Source of the DNA: Mesocentrotus franciscanus
Taxonomy: Eukaryota; Echinodermata; Echinoidea; Camarodonta; Strongylocentrotidae
NCBI GenBank assembly: GCA_037976565.1
Contig: CP137666.1
Span: 55,236,740 to 55,300,739 of the forward strand
Direction of reading: 5' to 3'
DNA: 64,000 nucleotides
The notes beneath the pieces are model-generated. The model did no database searches and was not told the DNA's origin. It saw only the letters and a list, made by a program, of their open reading frames with translations. Each line of letters opens with the position of its first letter. The stretch's first letter is position 1. Position numbers and translations under genes: made by a program. Below are positions 33,451 to 43,652 of the stretch, in pieces.

Positions 33451-36319
33451 AGCTGTTTATAACAATGAAGTTGTAATAGCCTGCTCGTACATCCTGGAAG
33501 ACAAAAACACTTCTGTTGAAAACGAGCTGTCGATGACATTTGCATCCAGTCTGCGAATAATCGAGTCTCGGAAAAATGCACCATGGCGTTTCGATGAAAG
33601 GGGTAACCTAAGTGAGGAAACAAATAATTAACGAGATTAAATGTTGGAGTAGAAGAAACACTTTTGAGAATTATGGCAAATAAAAACTCTCGAAAACAAT
33701 TTGAGTGATTCTTTTAATACATTTAGATGCCATTGTCGATACATGTACATGTATATTTTAAGCAATAGAAAATTTTGCCCTAAAACGCTTCTTTTAAGAA
33801 ATTCAATAATCACAAACATTGAGTAGCTACATGTATGAATTTTAAATAGCTCCTACTCCAATGGCAGATGCTTCAATTATATATATATTTAAACCAAATC
33901 CATGACCTTGTGTCAAATCTTTTTATATAGTTCTCCAATTTCCTTTTAGCATTTTCGCTCTTGCCTCTTATTAGCGCCTACAAGTGACAAGTTCAACTTA
34001 TGTTTCACAACCTTGGTAGATGAAAGGCTGAGTAAACAAAAGAGTAAACTGCCTCTCAAGGTTTTTTTAAAACCCTCAAATGAATCCACTGAGCTATTAA
34101 ATAAGCTCTATTCATTAAAATTCATCTAACAAAAGAGCAGTGGTGAACCATGGGTGAACAACAATTTATTTTAAAATTGTTCAAAATATAGTCAAGGGCT
34201 ATGGTGTGCTGTACTCACATGATCACTCTGCTGATGCATTTTCTTTGCTGGAGAAGAAGTCAACAGAGGGCCTTTCCTGTTAGAACATAACATAAAGAAA
34301 GAAGTTTTTGACAAAGATATGTACATATATTTTACAAAAATACACATGTAGGCAATTGATGTAGGCTTTTTTTGTATAGAACTTCATAACATTAAACTAC
34401 CTGTTGTTTTACCTGTCATCATCATCATCGATATACAGGATTGAGGTAATCCTGTAGATCCCGGTCGTCTTCAAGATAATTGACAGCTTGCGACTTATGT
34501 GAAATTCAGTTATGTATTCATGGGGCTATGTTCAGCCATGGGAATAAATAAACAAAATGTGTTACTAACTTACTATATATATAAACTTACCTAGGGTTCG
34601 TTTACGCCACTATTTCCCACTTGAGCTGCATTGATGCAATCCTTTTGATCCTCATGCCTGAAATGAAAGGTTATAGAAAGAATATTTGTATTTGTTTGTT
34701 TAAATTCAGAACATTTTAGTGAGATATTTGTATATTGTAATCCCATCAAAAACAACACATAACCATGGGGTTTTGATCACATCCCCAGATCACACTTCCT
34801 ATCAATTAAACTACATGTACTGTATGTTTTTTGGGGTATTTGTGATGAAGGATTTTCAGCCTGCAAAAGAGACACACCAACTTTTTTAAACTAAGTATTG
34901 GGAGCCCAAAAATTTGAGTGCAAAATTACAAAATGCTCTTTCACTATCTAAGGCATAGTTGAAATAAGTGTACCACTACATGTACAGTATGTAGCTTTAT
35001 GATTATGAAGATTGCAATCAATTGAATCTCAAAATATCAAATGGAAGTGTGAAATACTGGATTCTGATTGCTAGGAAGCTTTGAGGTGGATTCTTTCTGC
35101 AATAGCACTGTCCAGATCTAGTAGAATCTAATTTTTTCCTGTTCCTAAAAGATTCTACTGCCATGGTCTTTTCTAAAAAAGAGATCAAAACATGATGGAC
35201 CAATCCTGTATCTGTATGTTCGATTGACCCAACCCTAGACGCATGTATCCAACCATAATAACTCACAAACGCTGCTGAAAGTTAACATCTACGACACGCT
35301 ACAGAACAGTGGGGCACGTACCCCCTCCCTCTCCCATAAAAATGTGGAATGAGGTGGAAATTCATGGAAAGGTTTGGGGAAATTTGTAGCAACTAAATGA
35401 GTTAAAATACAGCAAAATATGTTCCACTTATAACATTTAAAATCACAAATTTTGTCGAACGTTTGTTCCAGACATAGTCTAGTCAGTGGTGGTGATGCCA
35501 TTGAAAACTAAAACAAAACACTGCTGAGCCGAGGCTGTGGCCGTGCGCAGAATTAGGATTTACATATTTGACAAGCAGTAAATGACATGGTCATGGCGGT
35601 GGCATTCCCAGGACTGGCAGGTTACGTTTTGTTTGAATTTAAATTTTGATAGGATTTTATTCATGACTAGTTATAGAGTATGCAAAACAATAAGTAATGT
35701 GATATACGATGCCCGAGTGTAGTTAGTGCCAGTGCCAGCGCCGCGCCAGCATCCCGCCCGTGCCAGGGCTCGCGATCGCGGCAGCTGCAAGGCAAGGCCC
35801 TGGCTTCTCTGTGCCGCGCCGAGCGGCTGCATTATGATTAGGAAGCAAGACACGCCAGAGCCAGCCTGAGCAGGCGGGCGGAAAGACAACTATGCGAGAC
35901 CGAGAGTGAGTCGGCGTATAGATCTAGCGACGACGTCTAACTCAAACTAAGTAAGGAAGGGGGCAGAAACTAGACTTCCATTTGATTCCAAGACTTTCAT
36001 CTAATTGACACGGAATTCACAACTAAGTTAATTCCGTGAGCGGGGTTATCATAGAAAAATTAAACTCGACAATAATAGACTCTACTTACAATTACAATGT
36101 TGTTAGCAGATATTTTGCAACATGCATCGTCGTTACTCTTCATCTGCATTTCTTCCCGCAACTTTGTCCATAATTCCATAGTTTTCTCTTGCAGTCGAAT
36201 CCGTGTGGACGATTGTTTTACTTTGGTGTCAATACTTGACATGAGCCCTGACGAGACATCTTGGCAAATTCGTAATTTACAAATATATTCGATGATTTCG
36301 GACTGCATTCGATCAATGA
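33450..36319 (-). CDS. Putative small multi-exon gene, unknown function
   Basis: Minus-strand pieces with splice signals: 36319-36082 (MQSEIIEYICKLRICQDVSS onward, donor GTAAGT), 34657-34591 or -34606 (acceptor CATTTCAG), 34493-34413 or -34437, 34276-34219 or nearby, and a last exon from about 33606 (acceptor CACTTAG). One choice of donors gives SQAVNYLEDDRDLQDYLNP, ERPSVDFFSSKENASAE, and a final LPLSSKRHGAFFRDSIIRRL to ITTSLL and a stop before the GAT repeat; another choice using stronger donors gives a different continuous frame ending inside the repeat. The frames cannot both be right. No family recognised. Divergent position relative to DHFR suggests a shared upstream region. Exon assignment is tentative. 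Confidence 0.33.
35700..35950. promoter_or_regulatory. GC/CpG-rich block
   Basis: A 250-bp block rich in GCCAGCGCCGCGCC-like sequence within AT-rich DNA. It may be a CpG-island-like control region; no promoter element can be named with confidence. Confidence 0.3.
36082..36319 (-). CDS. First coding exon of the putative gene: helical/coiled-coil segment
   Basis: About 79 codons from the ATG at 36319 to the donor ATT|GTAAGT. Reads MQSEIIEYICKLRICQDVSS, then TRIRLQEKTMELWTKLREEM. The spacing of hydrophobic residues and charged content fit an amphipathic helix or short coiled coil. The open frame extends upstream to 36365 through an alternating ACGTACG tract that is unlikely to be coding. CpG-rich sequence lies 150-600 bp downstream (35700-35950). 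Confidence 0.4.
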
Positions 36320-36689
36320 GGAATGTACTAGACTGAATTATGCGCGCACGTACGTACGCACGCACACGGGGTATACCATAACAATGTGATTACTTTGAAT
36401 TTAGAGGGCGCTATATTCACTTTTGAAATCGAACCGTTGACGAAAAATAAATTGAAAACATCGGGACGGATTTTTACGATTCGCTATTTTAATTAACTAA
36501 TTACATTAAGAGTGAATCAGTTTAGGATGAAATATTTCCAACATAGGTTGCTAATGGAACAAACTTCATTATGAAAACAAATTTGGTTCTAAAGCTCACG
36601 GCCCCATTTTCTGGGTTCCCACTACTCAACCTTCTCTTCAAGTTTTAAGCCTATACACTTGTATACAATATATATATACCATTATAGGT

Positions 36690-36958
36690 AGAGGTGCCGT
36701 GGTCGCCTGACTGTCGATCACAAGCCTCCGCGGTTCGAGACCCGCCGCGGCACTAATGTCCTTTGGCAAGACATTGATCTACATTTGCCACACTGAACCC
36801 AGGTGATGTAAATGGGTACCTGGCAGGAATTAATTTTTTGAAATGCTAGAGCGCCGTAATGGCAGCACAGCTAAAGCCGGGGTAATATTCTCCAGTTTGG
36901 AAGCGCTTAGTGATTGTAATAAGCGCTATATAAAAACTGAGTATTATTATTATTATTA
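36690..36958 (+). mobile_element. tRNA-derived SINE, (ATT)n tail
   Basis: The 5' part (AGGTGCCGTGGTCGCCTGAC and CGCGGTTCGAGACCCGC) resembles the A and B boxes of a tRNA gene, the internal RNA polymerase III promoter. The body has CTTTGGCAAGACATTGATCT and GGGTACCTGGCAGG, and the 3' end GCGCTATATAAAAACTGAG is followed by (TTA)n. Same family, antisense, at 50083-50443 and 41680-42005. Confidence 0.88.
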
Positions 36959-37488
36959 ACATAATCGCAAAGAAATGTGCGAACATTACAATAACATGTA
37001 ATCTGAACATGATTTTTGTGGACATACGCCTACAATATTCAAATAACCTTTTAATTGATTTCGCGAAGTTTTTCCGATTGTGTGTCACCAACTCTATGGA
37101 GTATAAGAAATTATGAAAAAAGAAAAACAAATCTAGTTGCAGATTCTTACTGAGAGATTTTATATAATGAAATGGGCCATATCATAAGATTTCTCTGGCG
37201 GATTGAATCTAAATCTAGAAGCCATAGGGCTCAATCATTTTTGAAACGGCATAAAACGAGTATTGAATTTAGTATTGTTTTTTTTTATTTAAATTTTTGT
37301 GTTATTCTCAAAAGAATTTTTGTGCAACTTCGCAGACTGGAAACAGAGTGCAATATTGCCATCTACGTTCAGAGCTGATCAGGAAGTGAACGGCGTGCCA
37401 GCCAGATGAATAAAAAAAAACAACAGAAAAATTACTACGCGAACGAACGAACGTGGACAATCTAGGCGGCCAATAGCTACCTATACCG

Positions 37489-38268
37489 TAACTCCGGGAA
37501 GCTCCAACACCGGCGCCGCAGGCGTCGGAGCTTCGGTAACACTGTAGTGGGGGCTTCTAAAACAGCCGATGGGGCAACATTACTGTTAAATCTGCAATAG
37601 TAGTACTTACAATTTTTACATCATAGGGTGCACGAATCCTCAGGGCATAACAATGATCACTTGAATTCATAATTTGAAGAAATCTTCGATGGGAAAAAAG
37701 GGTTATTCAAAGCCCTACACAAACGATTCTTCCATGTCGCAACGTCGATTCAAAATGGCGAAGAGACAGTACGCATGCGCGGCAGAGCCGCAGAAAGTAT
37801 GAATATTCATGCTATCGAGCGCCGATCGCTCGAAATCGCTGAATATGCACGACTCGAACAAACAGAGCGGTGAATGTAAACCCAGGTCCTCGGCCCTTCT
37901 CAACCTCGTGCATATTCAGCGATTTCGAGCGATCGGCGCTCGATAGCATGAATATTCATACTTTCTGCGGCTCTGCCGCGCATGCGTACTGTCTCTTCGC
38001 CATTTTGAATCGACGTTGCGACATGGAAGAATCGTTTGTGTAGGGCTTTGAATAACCCTTTTTCCCATCGAAGATTTCTTCAAATTATGAATTCAAGTGA
38101 TCATTGTTATGCCCTGAGGATTCGTGCACCCTATGATGTAAAAATTGTAAGTACTACTATTGCAGATTTAACAGTAATGTTGCCCCATCGGCTGTTTTAG
38201 AAGCCCCCACTACAGTGTTACCGAAGCTCCGACGCCTGCGGCGCCGGTGTTGGAGCTTCCCGGAGTTA
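37489..38268. mobile_element. 780-bp long-inverted-repeat element with 9-bp target duplication
   Basis: The left arm 37489-37851 and right arm 37907-38268 are near-perfect inverted copies (about 362 bp each, one length difference) around a 55-bp centre. The ends are TAACTCCGGGAAGCTCC and its inverse. An exact 9-bp direct duplication, CCTATACCG, flanks it (37480-37488, 38269-38277). Nine-base duplications with long terminal repeats are typical of Mutator-like (MULE) and foldback elements; other superfamilies with 8-9 bp duplications are possible. No protein is encoded. High arm identity points to a recent insertion or arm homogenisation. The element ends 142 bp before the DHFR start codon. Each arm carries CGCCATTTTG, a YY1-like motif. 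Confidence 0.92.
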
Positions 38269-38410
38269 CCTATACCGCGAAGTTTTGAGTAGACTAGACT
38301 CTCGTCGGAGTTCATTTTTCGGGTGCGTCGTCGTTCGTGTGTTTCTAAAGTTTGGATCACAGATTTGCAGTCTTTCCGTTACCTTTATTGACTGATACAT
38401 CGATTGTAAG

Positions 38411-38505
38411 ATGGCTGAGAAGAAACTGAATCTAATAGCTGCTGCATGCACCAGCAAGGGTAAAATGGGAATTGGAATCAATGGAAACTTGCCATGGAGA
38501 CTTCG
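38411..38505 (+). CDS. DHFR: DHFR exon 1
   Basis: Reads [20 protein letters not shown] then [11 protein letters not shown], split before the arginine by donor CG|GTAATA. Covers the first strand and the Trp-containing active-site loop. Confidence 0.95.
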
Positions 38506-41500
38506 GTAATATTGACTGATTAAGTTTCATTTGACATTTGTCACTGCGTGATAAAATTTTCTTTACAACTGCCCAGTTGAACTGGGCATGTTGGTAAAAA
38601 AGAAAGGAAAAAGAAAAGAGTGTTGACCAAAGTAGAGAACATCTTTGCATTTTAAGAATAGCTGCTAAGCTGGGGTGCTTTTAGTATTTTTATGTTTTTT
38701 GAAATTTTGTGTTAATCTAGATTGGGTCTAGACTAGACAGAAATAACCGTCTGGTATGGGTCATTCTTTAATAAAACTGACATTTGTTGACATTCCCCAT
38801 ACACAGACGGTACCCCATACGGCTCGCACCACGGGGAGAGATTGAGCCGATTGTGGCCCGCTTTGGTCCCAAAAACTTTCTCCCACGATTTTCTTTATTT
38901 AGATCTAGATCTAATTTTCTGATTTATAAATCAGATACAAAAATACTATGTCTATTTTTCTCCTATGTACAGTTATCAATTTTTTAATGACTTATTTCTA
39001 AATGCAAAATTTACGGACTTACGTATATGAATTATCAATTTTTATCTCAGAACCAAGGAAACGGTACGTTCATGCATTCGAACTGGTAATCTATGACATG
39101 ACCCGCCCGATATATTTCGGGTCAACCGACCAAAACAAGCCCAATGGCCAATCAGAGCAAGTGTTTGATATTGAGCTTATGAATATTTAAACATCACCGG
39201 CTCAAGCCGGGCTGGCTCATACGTAGCTATTGGACGTTCGAAAAAAAAAATGAATATTCATCAACTTAAACCAAGATGGCTGACAACAAATCTTGTTGAC
39301 TACAAGACTTTCTCGGATTAATCATTAATATAGGATCTAAATGAGCAAGCTATCGTAAGTCAAAGTAGATATTTCTGTGTTACTTTTCATCTTAAATAAT
39401 ATTCAGTGTAATATTGCAGCCAAATTGGATATATGAAGACGTAAAGAGTGAAAAATCTCGATGCATATCTCATTCATCGCGGTCCGGCCGAACTGAACCA
39501 TTCCTCCCGTACAGTCCCCATAGGACGTTCTTCAGTCTATGTATAGAGGCGGTCAGAGGAGCCAGATGCAATCTCAGCGGAACAACCGTCGATATCAGAG
39601 ACTGAAGCTTTCGGTCTAGGTCTAGACTAGCAGACTCTAGCTCTAGATCTAGTCTAACTGTCTACAGTCTAGACCGAAAGCTTCAGTCTCTGCTAGTGCT
39701 AGGTCCGGTGTGTCTGTAATTTTTTTTTTTACAGACGTGTAAGGATCAGATATGATTATTTACGTCTAGGGACCGACCCTTAAGGCTTGACATCACTTTC
39801 CTGAAAGAGCTAGGTGACTTGGCACGTAGCTAGCGATTACCATTCCGCGATGTACAGTGAGTTTACCCGCTCTGATTGGCCGATACGCTAAGTGGCTTCG
39901 AATTTAAGTGAGAGAAGGCCTACTTAACTTAAGCGCGACTTAAGCGCGACTTAAGTTCAATGGCAAAGTCAATACGAAATATTACGTCACACCACAGAGA
40001 TTTTGACATGACGTGCTTTAAACAGGTGACGCACTTCACACATAACTGACACACACACGAAATTGCACACACACAAAATAGAAAAACCAACGAACATTTC
40101 AGAATAAATTTCCAGTTTGTACCTTAAATATGACGAAAATGAGAATTTCTCAAACTTAAGACTTAGTTAAGTAAGACTTAAACTTAAGTGAAAGACTTAA
40201 ACTTAAGTGAAATACTTAACTTTTCAAGGATGCTGATAAAATTGTAACAAATAGATCTAAAGGGTTTGACTGAAATATCATAATTTTGGTATCGGTAAAA
40301 ACAGAAAATCGCAAGCTATCTCCTCGCACTAATATCTTATAACATAGAGCCTATATGGGAGCCAGCGATAGCCAATCTAAAGGGCCCATGTCGGCTAGGC
40401 TTGGCGCCAAATTACGAAAATGAGACCGAGATCGGATGAACGTTCTGCGCATGCGCTGGCTGTAAACCGCTGTAAGCTAGATGTCTACGTGCTCAGTCTC
40501 TTCTTCTTCTTCCATTTTGAGTACAGACCCCTTTACAGAGTATTATCGTACTATACTGGGGGTGTGTGCAGGTGCACCACTACACCGGGGTTTCCCCCTA
40601 CTCTTATAGGAATAGTGCAGTGGGTTCTTAACGTGCAAAGGTAGTGACTCTTCTCTACACGGGGCCTCCATTTAACGTCCTATCTGAGGGTCGGAGTGTT
40701 TTCCACTTAACATAGCCTGCGTCTATGAACAAGGGAAGGGGCACGTTAACACACAACACAGGCTTCAGTCATCCGCCTAGGTGGGAGTCGAACCCGGGAT
40801 CTTTGGTTCGTCAGGCAGATGCTTTACCGACTGAGCCAACTCGCTGAGTCAGTTTGTAGGCAAAGACAGAGAGCTGACCGTATCATGGACATTAACGCTA
40901 TAGACCAACTCACATCACAACTCTGGCTCCTCTGACAGCCTCTATAAAAGGTTGACAAATGTCAATTTTATTAAAGAATTCCCCATACCAGAGCACAAAA
41001 AAGGGAGAAACAAATTAGTGAAAGTTTGAGCAATATCTGAGTAGGATAGTTATAAATTGTTGTAGTTGTCATCAGTGAAACAGAAATTGGCAATTGGCAA
41101 CACTCTGAAGTATTTTGTGAGCTCCTTTCCACTTTGCTCTGTACAGAAAATTTCTTAATTATTCATGACGGACTAGATTTGTTTCATACAACTTTGTATA
41201 ATGTTGTATAAAAACATATCTGCAATAATGAATAATATTTAGGTGAGTGTATGATTGAAAATTTTGTAAAGGGAAAATATGTATTTTCTTAGTACAGGGT
41301 AAATGGGAGGAGATATCGCAAGATATGGCACAGATCGAGTTACCAATTCGTGTGAGATGGATCGCACCTTCAAAAATTTGTAACTTTTTATATTTGATCA
41401 GTTTTTGCTCAAACTTGCACTGACCTGTTTCTTATATTTTCCTGCTTCTATTAAAACCAACTTTATATCAACTAATATCAGAGTGGAGTTTGTGAAATGC

Positions 41501-43618
41501 AAACACATGCAATGTACGCTAAAAATGGGTGATTTCCCGTTGCCAATTTAATAATTAAAATAACTTAGCCATATTTGTAAAAAGGGGCATGCTTGGAGCG
41601 TTGCTGAATTCAGCAAACTCTTTGAGTGCGCCTTGTACAATACTAATCGCTATTGTTGTAAAGACACCGGATGATAATAATTTGGATTTATATAGCGCTT
41701 AATACGAAATACTGTCTCTAAGCGCTCTACAGATATTATTACCCCGGTCATCGGATTGATTCATTCACTGTGTGCACCATCTCCACTCCCTGGGGAGTAT
41801 TCTTACCGTATGGTCACCGTGAGGGCATATGGCAATTACTAACACAAAGGCTTTTGTCATCCTACAAGGTCCCCATTTCTCTCCTGGGTATGGAATGGCA
41901 AATGTTGATTAATGCCTTGCCAAAGGACATTAGTGCCATGTCAGGGATCGAATCCACAACCTTTGAATTTCAATTGCTCAAACCACTCGACTACGCCATC
42001 TCTACAATCAAATACCCTGGACTTGCCCATAAAGATCTGAGCACTTTTGACTTAGTTGATGGAAAATATAATATGTTTGTTTGTTTCTCTTACAGGCAGG
42101 AGATGGCCTACTTTGAAAGGGTAACTAAGACCCCTCAGATGGAAGGAATGAAGAATGCTGTTATCATGGGAAGGAAGACATGGTTCTCAATACCGGAAAA
42201 ATATAGACCCCTGAAGGACAGAGTCAATGTCGTTCTTAGCAACTCTCTGACGTAAGCATAAGTATACCTAGATGTTGTGTGTCTGGACAGGTTGTGTATA
42301 TGGACAGTTGATTTAAAACGGTAATTTAAAAAAAGTTTTACACGCAATATTTCATAAATCTTTAAAGAGTTATGTTAGACAATATTACAAAGGATAAATA
42401 TTTATGATGGTTAGTGCAATTTGATACATACATTTTCGTTATATCCGAAGGCAAAAGTGGTGGCTTTATTTTTTTAAGTGTCCGGACACACAACCCTATA
42501 TCATACTTACTTCATGTCTTCATATCTTCATATCATTCAAGTCTTTAGAAGTATTGAGACTCTATAGTACAAGTGTATAATCTACCTTGTCAATAAGATT
42601 CATAGGAGGTAGGAGATGGGAGGAGGGGGTGGGGAGGGCTGAGGTGGTAGTTGTACGAGCGTACATGTGCAGGTGTTAGGGAGGGATAATTATGCTAAGG
42701 GGCAGTTGTTCCAAAATATTGGTCACCACGTGAGAGGGGGTGGGGGAGGCAAGAATTGTAGTCCAAGGAGTGTTTCACCCTGACTAGGAAAGACTTTCAG
42801 TTAGACTTACATTAACTATGGCAGGCCGTTCATGCCACTGTTTTAGCGTACACAGGATTTTTTCAACGGGGGGTTTAAAAATTTGAAAATCGCGCCGAAA
42901 ATTTCGCAACGACTCAGTCAGCCGCTGAATAAGCATGGGGTGGGGGTAGGGTAAGAGCTTTTTTGTTGTTGGTACAGTGGGGCCCATTCCCAAATGACTT
43001 GTGAATCTGGCTCTAAAAACCACCACAGCTGCACAACAAATTAAAACCATTTAATGTGTCAATGAGTGGTAAAGGGGATTAAAAGAAGAAAACAGCTGTG
43101 CACAACAAAGGCCCCTAGTGAAATAACTTATATTTATATAATATTGACTGGCCTTGAGGGGTATATAAGAAATATTGACCAAGCTAAGATCATATTGCCC
43201 CGAGTCGAAAGACGAGGGCAATATGGTTTTAGCGGTCAATATTTCGTATATCCCAGTAAAGCCAGTCAATATTTTTATTGTCATCCAAATCAGACATCTA
43301 GAGCAAATACAGAAATCCACCATGACAATCTCAAAGAACTGAACAAACTTTGTCAAACCAGCACTGTGCATCCAGTGCTTGACAAATTTGTGATACACTG
43401 CAAACAGTGTGCATTATTTTGGTGTGATTATTACGTCACAATAGAGTGCGCGCAAAGTGCGCAGGTTCTCGTACGCATAATAGATGCGCAATGAAAATGA
43501 CAAAATACGGCGCGGTCAATATGAGACTACTAGCAGGACCCGTGGAAAATCCACGGGATTCTAGGGAGGGTGGGGGTTGAAAATAGATATGTGCTAACGA
43601 TTATTATTATCGATATTG

Positions 43619-43652
<34 letters not shown>

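Noticed and set aside
33193..33623. Ser/Thr- or His-rich minus-strand proteins
   Set aside because: Low-complexity translations of the GATGAT tract; only the upstream part with an acceptor was kept as a tentative exon.
37715..37903. 62-codon gene in the inverted-repeat element
   Set aside because: Lies within the palindrome arm, appears in both arms by symmetry, and has no motif.
39250..39360. First exon of another gene (ATGGCTGAC..., MSKLS with a GTAAGT donor)
   Set aside because: The ATGGCTGAC frame stops after seven codons and no partner exon was found for the second ATG.
40770..40856. tRNA gene on the minus strand
   Set aside because: A and B boxes are present but the acceptor stem does not pair and a SINE body with (GAA)n tail follows. 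The heads at 36690, 50443 and 59790 were rejected for the same reason.
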